NCBI GenBank assembly: GCA_935421135.1
Contig: OW285192.1
Location: forward strand, 4,879,501-4,943,500
Length of the DNA stretch: 64,000 bases
Direction of reading: 5' to 3'
Source: Bugulina stolonifera
Lineage: Eukaryota > Bryozoa > Gymnolaemata > Cheilostomatida > Bugulidae
The notes beneath the pieces are model-generated. The model had not been told where the DNA came from. It saw only the letters and a list, made by a program, of their open reading frames with translations, and searched no databases. Positions 1 through 12,200 of the stretch are shown here, piece by piece (within the stretch, counting starts at the first letter, position 1; each line of letters starts with the position of its first letter). The translations under genes were made by a program, and so were the position numbers.

Positions 1-242
1 CATTTATTTACTATTTCCTCCCTCAATTTTAAATTTTCAAATCTCATCTGAACAGAAAAATCCTGTGGCACCATCTATAGCACATGTAACTACTACATGT
101 ATAAGCCTAAGAAAAATGTTAACTAAACGTTCATGTTTAACAGATTGTACACAATATACAATACTGTAAATGCACACCTTGTATGTATTCATACAGGTAA
201 GGTATACAGTAGATGCTTACATTAAAGTTTTGTATTACATAG

Positions 243-349
243 GAGAGATAGGAGACTGGAAGAACCATCTAACAGTAGCTGAGAACGAGATGTTTGATGA
301 GTTCCTAGAGAGATGGCCTCTGAGTAGAGAAATACCTTTTAAATACTGA
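243..349 (+). CDS. Sulfotransferase, C-terminal exon (partial; 5' part outside window)
   Basis: Terminal exon after a TAG acceptor at 241-242, read in phase 1 to TGA at 347-349. The peptide contains GEIGDWKNHLTVAENEMFDE, which matches the conserved C-terminal signature of PAPS-dependent cytosolic sulfotransferases (K-x-G-x-x-GDWKN-x-F-T-x-x-x-N-E-x-FD, helping to bind the PAPS 3'-phosphate). Only about 35 residues are inside the window, so substrate class cannot be given. The final residues PFKY and the stop are normal for the family's short tail. A polyadenylation signal follows at 512-517. A second, reverse-strand copy of the same exon lies at 45273-45580. The family assignment is firm. Whether the upstream gene is intact cannot be seen. 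Confidence 0.75.
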
Positions 350-511
350 ACACTTAGTGTTCTGGGAACTCTTGAATGGTCAATCGCTTTGAAAATTGAC
401 ATAGTATGTATTTCAGAGACTTGACATGAACATATTATGTACATGTACACTGTAGCATAATAATGGTTTGTGATTGGCGATACTTGCATTACCTGAATGA
501 TTGGATTAACC

Positions 512-517
512 AATAAA
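512..517 (+). other. Polyadenylation signal AATAAA of the sulfotransferase gene
   Basis: AATAAA lies 163 bases downstream of the TGA, in a suitable place to end the transcript. Confidence 0.4.
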
Positions 518-628
518 TGCTTTTAATTTGCCCAACACAATGTACACTATATATGCATGTACAGTGTATATGTACATGTATATGTACATATTATTATTAT
601 AATTAGTGTACTACTACATGTGTTGTAA

Positions 629-1187
629 TTAAAGGGGCTATGTCTTGCGTGTTGACGTAACAGTAAGACACAATCAGCTATTAGTGGTGCGGTATGGAGT
701 GCCTGGATTTACAATTTTCGACATTATTGTATAATTCTAGTAGAGTAGTGTAATACTCCATGTGTTCACCTCCAGGCTATAATATTTAGAACAATTATAT
801 GCCACAATTCATGCATCACTATATAGAACAAAACATTATAACACATGATTGTAGCTGTCTTATATAGAGTGGCCATATAAAATACCGGTTCTGCATGTAC
901 CAATAAAGGCAGCTACTCACTGCCAGCAAAAAGAAAGCTCAGAAAAAATTCAAAAACTTGCACAAGTTACGCTGCAGCTAACAGTAGTAAATTCTGTAAA
1001 GTCGTGTTTTACTAGACTGTACTCTTTCTATGCAAACAGCTTGAATTCAAGAACTTCGTCTATAATGCATAAAGCAAACAGTTGTCTTCAAAGCAGCCGG
1101 TCGAGTGTGGGTAAAAAAACACAACTCTGCTTATAGTAGCACAATTACAACAAACCTCGACGTAAATCATGAGTCGTAACCCCTTAT
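629..1187 (-). mobile_element. TTAA-flanked MITE, family 2, reverse copy
   Basis: It starts with TTAAAGGGGCTATG at 629 and ends near a degraded complement, GTAACCCCTTA, at about 1187. Its interior matches the reverse complement of the 11901-12487 element, including the stretch around GCAAAAAGAAAGC and the GCTTGAATTCAAG segment. There is no coding capacity. It is a diverged non-autonomous DNA transposon copy. Confidence 0.6.
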
Positions 1188-1410
1188 TTGCTTCACAAGG
1201 TGTTGAGTAACACAATGAGTCCAAGGAGCTACAGTGAATGAATCAGGTATAATATGAGTATGTAATTCAAGCCACTCCATGTACAAGGTAGAATTACTTA
1301 CATGTACATGTAGGCATATATGACTGTAGTTTTTAGCGGATTGAATCACATTAAAAATATGCAGTTGGAGTTTTTGCTGCTAAATTTCTGTAAAGGAATA
1401 TTGGATGCAT

Positions 1411-2168
1411 TTAAAGGTGGACTGTACTGAGAATTTCAAAATGTTTGTCACCAAATTAACTATGTTAGTATTACTTGATGCCTATACAAACATCTAAACT
1501 GTTTTAGTAGTAGCTAATAGATGCTAAACTGCAAAAAAGTAACCCCAAAATTTCTAAAATAACCATAGTGATGTCAGCATTAAGAGTTATCTCCACCTAG
1601 TTTTATGTCAATTCTCAAAACTTCTTCTTTGATTATCTCAACTCTGACACACTATATAGAAGCAATATTGCGTTCTCACAACTGTTTTATAAGAAATACA
1701 GTGTCCCTTCAATAAAACAGATGCTAGCAATTATTAGTACTGCGTTCTACATGTTCAACACACCAGTCTAATAAGTAGGCATGTTATCCATGAGATAAAC
1801 AAGTAGCCTATTGACCAATCAAATTGCAAACTCAAAAGTCATTTGATAACTTTTTGCAACAAATTGTACTTTTTATTGTCTAGGAATATTAACTAGCATT
1901 TGTTCTACATACCCATTTTTTCGTTTTGTGATTTGCCTAGTGCAACAAGGATAAAATCTCAATTAAAATTTTCTGTTTATAATAACACAATGCCTGGTCT
2001 GGCATTCACTCCCTGCAATGATGTATTTCACTAGTTTTAGCAGAGCTGGGTACCATGATGACATCATAGAGCCCAGCTGGTATTGTGCTAACTGGTTCAG
2101 CTGCTACTAGGCTTTCTAATGGTGCATTCAGTTTATAACCTCAAAATTTCAGTACAGCCCACCTTTAA
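1411..2168 (+). mobile_element. 758-bp TTAA-flanked MITE, copy 1 (piggyBac-like)
   Basis: The element lies between TTAA at 1411-1414 and TTAA at 2165-2168. Inside these are inverted ends, AGGTGGACTGTACTGA at the left and the complement of nearly the same sequence at the right. TTAA duplication is the hallmark of piggyBac-type transposition. No ORF is present, so it is non-autonomous. A copy of identical length sits at 5028-5785 with only a few substitutions. Confidence 0.8.
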
Positions 2169-2424
2169 CAATCATGTTCCTTTTTACTAAACATCAATTA
2201 AACCCGAAAACCTAAAAATTTTAATCAGTAAGTTGGGGTTCTCTGAGCCGCGCCTCTATAACAGTACATGTGGAACAGGAACTATGGTATTAACGCGTCA
2301 TACAGTAAGAATGCAACTCTACCAATCATCTTACCAAACGCATGTAATACTGTAACGGTCAGGACATTTGGCTACACGGCCTCAACCTACCTGATGGACA
2401 ATACAATACCTTAAGTACAGCTAG

Positions 2425-3132
2425 TTGTCACAGCTCTAGTCATCTATGCCTACATTTGACTTGTATTTGTATTGTTATACATGTTTTGACCATCCTGCTA
2501 TAATTACCATACGCTTATATACATTACTTATAATAGGCATTACTAGGCAATTATGTTCGTTTTATACCCATGCAAAAAGGGTCGACCTCTCAGAATTACT
2601 TGATACTTATTTTGCACAAGAATTGGATGATTTTGAGCATCTTTTGTCAAACCAGACAAGTTATGGGTCGGGCATCACTTTTCCGGCCGCCATCTTGTTG
2701 TGCAATTTCCGGACGACACTACGTCGGCCTCTTTACCGAAACTTCCTCCGGAAGTTTTAATAGTATATAAAGAGCACTGTTTTTATGTTCATTGTGTCAG
2801 TTGATGCTTGAATCTCAATAAAGACACTTCTATTCTAGTTATACAGAGTCTTCACTTTGTAGTATTGGTCGTTCCAGTTGACAAAGCCCCTGACCTTGCC
2901 TCCCGGATTTTCTGCTAGGTCAAAACATACACTTTCTCAGTATAGCAAGATAGCATCGACTCGGGACCACATGGGTCATCTTGAGTAGTGATTAGACTAC
3001 TAGTACCTGTTGATCTTTTATGTAATGAGAAGACCTAGCACCACTCATAGATTCTTCATTTCGGCAAAGGGCCTTGGGACGACATACTGTAGTGAAACAG
3101 CTTTCTTGGTAATAGTCTCCCCTGACACTACA
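2425..3132 (+). mobile_element. Diverged solo LTR, same family as the 53-58 kb retrotransposon
   Basis: The stretch CGACCTCTCAGAAT (2582 onward), the GGCCGCCATCTTGTTG block, the CCGGA-rich segment, a TATATAAAG box near 2764 and CAATAAAG near 2815 occur in the same order as in the LTRs at 52868-53534 and 57424-58087, in the opposite orientation. No internal region follows. The outer boundaries are approximate. Confidence 0.65.
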
Positions 3133-3397
3133 CATTGACAGTACACTTATATCTTATATACATGCATTGACATTACACTATTATCTTACTATTATTATCA
3201 ACTACTGCATGCATGATGTGTGTTTCTATACCATTAGCCAATCAAGTCCAAGCATTCATTGTTCAATTATACTGTGTGTGAAATTACATATTATCTTGAT
3301 TATTTATGTATCTAAGTCTTCTACCTGTATACTTTTGGGGCCAATGTCTCAGAACACGGCCATACTTATATACAATGTATAATCTAATCTGGTATAT

Positions 3398-4044
3398 TGT
3401 AAGCACTTTTTGTGCAAGGCCGACCATTTGGTGGCCGACCTCGGGCGGAACTTCGCCACGTTGTTACGCAAGTTCCGACCCGATACCTTATCGGACCAGC
3501 CTGATACTTTATCGTTCCTTTTTCCGGAAGTATCTCATGTATAAAAGCTCACGCATTTTGCTGTACAAATCAGTTGTTGATTGCGCTTTAATAAAGCAAC
3601 ATTTCCTAACTCAGCCTAGAGTCTTACTCTTGCAGGCAGGCAGTTCCACCCCTGGTCTCCTTAAGGGACCTCAGCGCCAAGCCCGTCCTCACACTAGTTT
3701 AAGTACTCTTTCTACACTCTTTGTGAGTTCTTCATCGTCGGACTTTAGCCGATCTCGGAATCTTCATGAATCTAGCGTAGGGTCTAAGCCCTTAGATCAA
3801 CCTTACTACTTTCTACACTCCTTTGCAGTATAAACCACCATACCTACGTCGACCTTGGACTCTTTAATGAGTCTCAGCCTCGGCCTACGTGTTTATCAAT
3901 AATCACAGAGCTTTTATTAATAACTGTTCACTTTTTATGTAATGTGTGGAAGCTACCTTGGTCGTCCACTACCAACTACCAAGCACTTCCCGTACCTGTA
4001 CCTACACCGGCACTCGTACGTCATCATATACTAAAAACATTACA
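3398..4044 (+). mobile_element. Solo LTR, family A
   Basis: It begins TGTAAGCAC and ends AAAACATTACA. It contains a TATAAAAG-type box near 3540 and AATAAAG near 3589, so it has an LTR promoter and polyadenylation layout. Related copies are at about 10200-10730 (+) and 25608-25894 (-). The ORF at 3306-3833 is LTR sequence, not a gene. No internal coding region is attached. Confidence 0.65.
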
Positions 4045-5027
4045 GTATGACAGACTAGTATGTAGGCAGTAGTTACATTCACTGGCTTTTGATACCTCGA
4101 AGTACGGTAAATTGTCTGTTCTTGCGAAGCATGAAATGGGTGACTGCGAATGACTTTCTGTAAGTTTTTGCTTGAATGACCGCTACGAAACTATGCAAAG
4201 CGAGCCATTGCTTCGAAGTATGGAATAGTTCATTCATAGTCAAACAGGGTCACAATGGAAGGCTTCTCTTCTATGATGTGTAAATTATTTGCCAGTCAAT
4301 ATTCCAACTTTACAGAGAAGTCAGCTACTCTGTAATCATCGTGTACTCCACACTGCACGATCAATATCATACATACACACCATCTACTTTTGTATATCCA
4401 ACACCATCAGCACATTATAACACTCCACGTGCACCTTTCTAACAACCATCTTCTACCCCTCAATCTTTTCCTCAGCCCTCTTTCAATATCAATATCTGTC
4501 TCCGTGCATGCTTCTTCACAACCATCTTTCACAACTCTCATATATCATCTATTGAAGTTGAGAATACTAGTGCTAGGTATACTGTGCTTGATATTGACTA
4601 GTTATTGAAGTGCTTTGTTCTTTTCTTTCTTATTTCTATGTCTGCTTCTTCTGTACATTTATGATTATTTTATGGTTTTGTGAAAGTAATGATATCTTTC
4701 TTCCTGCTGGTATTAGTGGTTTAGTCGTAGGCTAGCCAAATTCATGTAAGCTGGCAAAATAGCCTTCAATCAAGCGGCGGCCTGCCCTACAGTTTCCTTA
4801 TCATCACAGATCAAGGAAACCTAACTTCCAAACTAATCAAGGAAAATTATTTTAGATTATTGCTACTAACTTACCTCTTGTTTGTGATATTATAACATGC
4901 ATGTAATAATGTTGTATTGTGTCATTTTAATTCAGATGCGTGCATTATGTTGATTATGATCTAATAAACAAAATTATTTAATCTGAAATATAATATTTAC
5001 TTATCCTCTGTCAATAATATGCACATG
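4045..5027. other. Intergenic stretch without recognised genes
   Basis: AT-rich sequence between the family A solo LTR and the second 758-bp MITE. Only short chance ORFs were seen, none with splice context or domain motifs. Confidence 0.5.
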
Positions 5028-5785
5028 TTAAAGGTGGACTGTACTGAGAATTTCAAAATGTTTGTCACCAAATTAACTATGTTAGTATTACTTGATGCCT
5101 ATACAAACATCTAAACTGTTTTAGTAGTAGCTAATAGATGCTAAACTGCAAAAAAGTAACCCCAAAATTTCTAAAATAACCATAGTGATGTCAGCATTAA
5201 GAGTTATCTCCACCTAGTTTTATGTCAATTCTCAAAACTTCTTCTTTGATTATCTCAACTCTGACACACTATATAGAAGCAATATTGCGTTCTCACAACT
5301 GTTTTATAAGAAATACAGTGTCCCTTCAATAAAACAGATGCTAGCAATTATTAGTACTGCGTTCTACATGTTCAACACACCAGTCTAATAAGTAGGCATG
5401 TTATCCATGAGATAAACAAGTAGCCTATTGACCAATCAAATTGCAAACTCAAAAGTCATTTGATAATTTTTTGCAACAAATTGTACTTTTTATTGTCTAG
5501 GAATATTAACTAGCATTTGTTCTACATACCCATTTTTTCGTTTTGTGATTTGCCTAGTGCAACAAGGATAAAATCTCAATTAAAATTTTCTGTTTATAAT
5601 AACACAATGCCTGGTCTGGCATTCACTCCCTGCAATGATGTATTTCACTAGTTTTAGCAGAGCTGGGTACCATGATGACATCATAGAGCCCAGCTGGTAT
5701 TGTGCTAACTGGTTCAGCTGCTACTAGGCTTTCTAATGGTGCATTCAGTTTATAACCTCAAAATTTCAGTACAGTCCACCTTTAA
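5028..5785 (+). mobile_element. 758-bp TTAA-flanked MITE, copy 2 (piggyBac-like)
   Basis: TTAA at 5028-5031 and 5782-5785 bracket inverted ends AGGTGGACTGTACTGA and their complement. The body aligns base for base with 1411-2168. The differences noticed are single substitutions, for example in the GATAAYTTTTTGC stretch and in the right terminal repeat. Both copies have the same orientation, 3.6 kb apart. Confidence 0.8.
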
Positions 5786-6133
5786 ATACTTATGAACAAC
5801 ATACAGTAGGAGTAGACAACTACCATACAAAATCAAACTTGGGTTTGTACTTGACTGTGGATAGAGGATAGTATTACTATTGAACAGATCAATTCGAACA
5901 AAATCTGGCTTCGAAGCATCGAAAGCCAGTGATTGTATTTCATTGTACTATTATTACAACAATTAAAAGTACCATATTGTACCTTACTACACTGTACACG
6001 TTGTATATTCACACCTGCATTTCATGTACATTAAGCCCTAACGTTAGGTTGTACAGTGTAATCTGTTGTGTCGTCATGCTAACAATAGCTTTCAGTTAAC
6101 ATAACCAAGAAGTAAGGCAGCTACTAGTCAGCC

Positions 6134-6218
6134 ATGCTAAGTTTTATTATCACGTTTACACAGATGCCATTAATTATATGGGCTCAAGGAATAGGTACAT
6201 ATAATATTTCACATATCG
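6134..6218 (+). CDS. Receptor exon 1: start codon and signal peptide
   Basis: ATG at 6134 in the context GCCATGC opens MLSFIITFTQMPLIIWAQG, a hydrophobic leader suited to co-translational export. The exon ends in phase 1 at a strong GTAAGT donor (6219), and its last G plus AC of the exon at 7751 makes Asp and continues without a stop. This phase fit, and the leader preceding extracellular domains, decided the start. No upstream exon is needed. Confidence 0.75.
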
Positions 6219-9200
6219 GTAAGTAAAATTTTTAATTTCTGCCAATAGATGAAGGTGTGATTTCTTGAAATCTGTGCATATCACCAGATCCACAAGTCCG
6301 ACATTGATCAGTATTATCATTATTCTATTTGGGTTCTATGGTAGGCACAGGGACCATACATACAATATGTATATGTAATAAAAGCAATAACTGACCAACT
6401 ACTTGAAGAAACATTTGATTAGCATTTAACAAGCAAATTACATCCTCTTAATATAAAATATATAATATTACTTTTAAAAGCTATACAGGTGAAATTTTTT
6501 CCATTATATTAGAATAATCTGCTATGAATGTATTTTCATTACATGCACGCTTACAAATTGAAATCGTGTTCAAACCTCAGCAAGCCTGTCACCTTAATAA
6601 ATGTTTGCGCTTGTTTGGATCAGGGCATATAAATAGTACAGGACGTCCTGTGTAGTGTCTTCATTAAAAAACACGCACGTTAGACACCCACATCTGCCCG
6701 GTTTTTGTAATGAGAAGCCAGAGTCTGTTAGAGTATGTGACTTCATTGGCGTGGCAGGATGATGCACTCCTATATTGTGGAAGGTGAGCTCTTTCACTCA
6801 GAGCCCAGCTCCTGCCTCCCACACAAGTTTTGTGCACCTGAGGTCAGTTAAATAGGATGGCCAAGTGGCTTGACAGCAACTAGTGACAGCAACATGGTGT
6901 TGGTGACCGAGTAGTCTAGCGTTGGTCACTCTGGTCTTGCAGCAATGACGCAAGTTATCTGCAAGGACGTGGATTCAAGTCCCGCCAATGAGCTGGAGGC
7001 TTTCATCCCGAAGGTTTTCCCTCTGTGCCCTATTAATAGATAACATATAATAATAATTATACATACATGTATTATATAATAATAGCTATATAATAATAAT
7101 AGATAATACAATGTAGTATCCAGTTCTAGGACCTGTGGTAGCCCCTTGACTAGCTCTGCTATTGGGCAGTCACTTGTACTTGGCGCCACGGATATTATTT
7201 ATTAAATAGAAAAACCAAATGAATTTAAATAGCGGATTAACAACAGACGTGTCCCAATTTTGCAACTGCACTCAGGTAAAATCACTGGAGTGTGATTGTT
7301 TATTGATTAGTTTTTGGTGTTTGGGGCTAGTGGATAATCAGTGGTCAATGTGACCGACATGATTTGGACATTATGAAATAACCCGATGAGGGTTAATTGT
7401 TTTGATATGAACACAATTTTTAATGTGCATTAAATGTTATTTTGAACTGTTAATGTAGGTAAATAACCCAAGAATAATGACTAGTCCTAGATACTCTTTG
7501 TTTTTCAATAGCCATCTCAGCATCAGGAGAAAACTATTAGCCTGAAACACTGTTATACAATTCAGAGGCTCTGAAGCCGAACCCTAGGTGTGCCGCTAAT
7601 TTTGCACCGTTTTATTTGTAACCCCTGCTAACGGCTGTTGAAGACAGATTCTAGAAGTTATCTTCAGATTATTTATTACTAAGTGTTAATTTTGTCTGCA
7701 TTCATGCATTAGATGAATATCAGTAGACAAACTGCATTTCTATTTTGTAGACAACATAGTACCCTACATCAATGACTTCTTATGGGAGAAAACATATCAC
7801 AGCAGTACTGGTGCCACTGTCGTCTCATCTTATACAATGTAAGTTATGAACTGAATAGAGATATGTAATACATGTACATGATATTGATAAAGGGACAAAA
7901 CTGTAGTGGGTTCACTGCACCTACGGCTTCAAGGTAAGGCGCCCTATTAAAGTTTATTGTCTCATGTGTAAACATGGGCCCATTTGCTCTCAATTCGAAT
8001 GTTTTGCATTTGCATACAATGTACTTGCATGTACATAATCATATCCATGTACATGTATTAGTATTTAGATGCTATTAATAACTAGGTGTATATTTGATGT
8101 ATTTTTTAGCAAGGAATACATCATATATAAAAAATGGCCAAATCCCCTAACATCATATACATGTAGGTGTATATTGTAGCATGATAGTGTAACAGAAGAC
8201 CATTTTCAAGCCTGTAACTTTCTAATGAACATATATATAAATATGCTATAAACTTTTTGCTGGTTTCTGCTCCGGCAAAAATTGAGACATTTACCGCAGT
8301 ATAAGTTGTATTTATTGGTATGTCATATTTTGAAATACATGTATTTTGGGTAGCAACAAACATGCTATGGTTTGCTATATCGGTAATAAAAATGTTTGGC
8401 TAGGTGCTTGATTTTGATCAGAAATGCATAATTCTAATTCAAAGAATTGGATATAGCTTGCCTCAACTTGCATTCACAATTCGTCATAGTGTTTATTAGA
8501 GGAGTGCAGGGAATATGCAGCTATAGGATCTATAGGCTTGAGTCTTGTGAACAGTTTGCATATTGCACAAAAGATCAGCAAGTCTTAAAGGAGTACATGA
8601 CTTGGTTGAACACTGCTCAATGCTGATTAGGATAGTTAAAACAGTTATACAGAGCGAATTTTTTGAACATCAATTTGCCAAATTTTAGTGAAAATTCCTC
8701 GGAACTTTACGATTTGTCTCCCAATAGTCAGCAAGTTAACTATGCTCATTCAGCTGTTAACTGAGAGCTTTGGTGCCAATTGTTAAGTGGACATGTCCGC
8801 ATGCACTTGTGTGTCTGTGCATGTGGATGGAAGTGTGGGAGCAAGTGTGTGTGCGCAAGTCTTTGTTATGATAAATGTATGGGGCACTAGTCTCATCTAA
8901 TGAGCTGTTGTTATAAATCGTTAGAACAATGCATAGAATAGCTTGATGAATTAGCAGGATTGCAGGTGTCGCAATACTTTGAAATTACTGTTTCAATGCA
9001 CACAGGTCTGAAGATGAAAAAAAGACAGTCTCCAGAAAAGCAATTGATGGATATAAGTTCACCGCTTCAGCGCTAAACGGCCAGTCAATCTGGTTCCCCT
9101 ATGAGGCTGCCAGCTACTATAACCAACCCTGGTTTAGATTAAAACTATTTGAATTGGTACACGTCCACTCAGTGTCGGTGCTTACAGGTAGAATTTATTA

Positions 9201-12200
9201 GAAGATAGTATATATTTTACTGCATGTACGTATATTTTTACTGCAAGACAAGATACATAGTATTGCATAGTAGGGTACTGACATCAATGAGAATGCTCGG
9301 GCACACACAAAACTTGCGGCTATCACGATAGAAGCCTTACTGCAGTTCTCCCATTAACAAACAAATGAGTGAATGTCCTCAGTGACTTGCCTTAGTTGTC
9401 AAAGAGTCGTGTAGTATAACAGCTTCTTATAACACCCACTAAGAGGAGTGAAAAATTACAAACCTATTTTTGACTTACATTGTACATGTAGCATTATTAA
9501 GCATGTTACAGGATGTACAATGTATATAGATGAAAGTTATGTTAAATAATTGGCAGATACTAGTGTGTGTTGGTGATTTAATAATAAATACGTGTAGTAG
9601 TACAAGACACCATTGTGAAACTTTATAACTCATTCCTAATATTTTTTACATTAATCCTAGTGCTATCATGATGATGACACTAGGAACAGTATTGCAATAC
9701 ATGTACATGTATTACGACTAAATCATAAAACCTCAAAAATGTGTCTTGTACTACTATTTATTTTTGAATAATACATGAATTGCCTGTTAGCACTATAATA
9801 AAATTGATGTTTTATGCATATAATGACAGATACGTGTAACGGCTTGAGATTATAGCATTTAGATAACTGTATTGTTGAACTAGATTTTAAAAGTATTGTA
9901 TTGTACTGTGGTGTTCCAGACCCACTCATGCATGCAGACAGTCTACAATCATGTACATGTACATGTACATGTATTATACATGTATGTATATGGCTGCAAG
10001 ACAATAACCTGACTACTATCTTTGTCTACTATTACCTACATGTATTTCATATGTCTAAGTAACTAAGCTTGCCCGAGCTGTCCATTGTTGTTTACATCAG
10101 CTAATCATGTAAGACTTTACTATGCTAGCATTTTCTATGTCTTTTAGCCTATTGCGAATATGGCTGACGTGCCAGAATATGCTGGTTTTTACATATAATA
10201 CATGTATGTGTTGCGTGATTATAAGCTTCTTTTGTATTGGCCGAAGCTTATTACATGTAGGTCGAACCTCGGCCTTTTTGCTGCTATTTTGTGGCATAAA
10301 TTCCGGGGCCGATATCATATCGTCCCTCCCGATACTGTATCGAACTTTTTACCGGAATTGTCACCGGAAACTGATTTAGTATATAAGTAAGCTCATTTTG
10401 CTATATGATTCAGTTGTCGATTAGGTTCTAGTAAAGTCACATCTCTCAATTCATCTCTACAGAGTCTTCTCTCTGAGCGGGGTAGTTCCAGCCTTAGTCC
10501 CTTTGGACCATTAGCCCAAACTTATCCTCGAGCACGATAGAACATACTCTTTTACGCACTCTTTCGTGAACACTAGAATCAGGCGGATGCCCTCGATATG
10601 TGCATAAACAGTTATATACTTTTCACTCTTTATGTAACGCCGGAAGCATAGCTTGATCGACCACTCTCACGTGCTTCCACTACTTGTGCCATAGGCACCC
10701 TTGTGTATCTTAGTAGAAAACATTACAGTATTTCAGTCTGACCAGGTTTTCTAAACATTTTCTGCAAAATTATTTTCTTAACATTGTCTGCTAACTGCTT
10801 CATCAAGAATTTAGTTACCATTGATGATGGAAGTGACCTGAAACTGCAGCACCTGGTGATTTTTCTCTTAATAGAATGCTTTGGTCAAAGCTTGAGTTCA
10901 CGCCATAAATGAGTGAAGAATTTGTATCGCATTGAAACTAAACGTACACAAATTGCGACTCAAATATAGCCTTGGGGATATGCTCCAAGGCCGCAATAAT
11001 TTACCAAGCTGGATCAAAACACAGTTCATTAGGTTTGTTGCATGAAATAAGCTAATTCTGCTTTATCTGCTCCGACTCAGTCATAAAACAAATAGTCATG
11101 CACTTCAATGACAATTTCCAAATATTAGTTTCTTCTCATATTGGCTGACTAATGGCTACACAGTGTGACACAGTATCACATCTATCCAAGGAAATTCAAA
11201 GACGTGTGAGAATCGACAGAAATTGCTGTCTACATCTGGTAAATACTCTAACTCAATTAGCACAACTCGATTCAAGGATCCTTAAACGGTCGCATGGATC
11301 ATTGTACACATGTATGATCAGTTTTTGTCATATTTTACAGGTGGAAATGCATGTGCAAAAGATATACCAGATGATTTTTCAATATATATCACTACTAATG
11401 ATATAGCCAGGTACAGGACACCAAATGAGGCAAAACAGCACCTTCAATATATTGGAGACAGTTCATCATTCTGTGGTGAGTGTTTAAAATTTTCAAGTGT
11501 GAGCAGAACATAATTGTGTATCATGTCTGACGTGACTTTCCAATGCTCACATTTAAAATCTACAATGTAGCTTACTTAACATTCTAGGTAGTGAATTATA
11601 TCTAATATTTCCAGCTGGCATACAAGTTTTATCATAATTTTTCTGAAAAATGAATTAATAATTATAACAACCAGTGATTGATGACTTTGTGGGGACTATA
11701 GAGCTACTGCTAGTGTCATGAAGGGTTGACCCAACATGCCAGAACTCTAGTGTAACTACTGAGAGAGCATTGATAGATTTTGGCTAAACAGTCTCGACAG
11801 TCCAACCAATCATTTGGGATAAGCTATTACTGAACAAGGACAGAATAAGGGTGCTGCATAAGTTAGTAGTCAACTTTCTAGTCCTTAACTACTACCAAGC
11901 TTAAAGGGGTTATGACATGTGGTTTATGTCTATATTCAATGCAGCACCTCTTATTTGGGTTTGTTGCATTTGTGCTACTATAAGCGGAGTTGTGTCCTCT
12001 TGCCCATGCTTGACTCATTAGCACTATTCAATGCTGCTTCAAACGCAACTTTGTTATGAAGACGCAACTGCGTGCTTTATGTCTTATAGAGAAAATTGTT
12101 GAATTCAAGCTGTTTGCATAGAAAGAGTACAGTAGTAAACAAATGATTTCACAGTGTTTACTAATATAGCTGTAGAATAACTTGTGCAAGTTTTTGAATT

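Noticed and set aside
2446..2770. Plus-strand ORFs of 104 and 66 aa
   Set aside because: They lie in the diverged solo LTR.
3306..3833. 175-aa plus-strand ORF
   Set aside because: It covers LTR sequence (family A) including the TATA and polyadenylation region, and has no domain.
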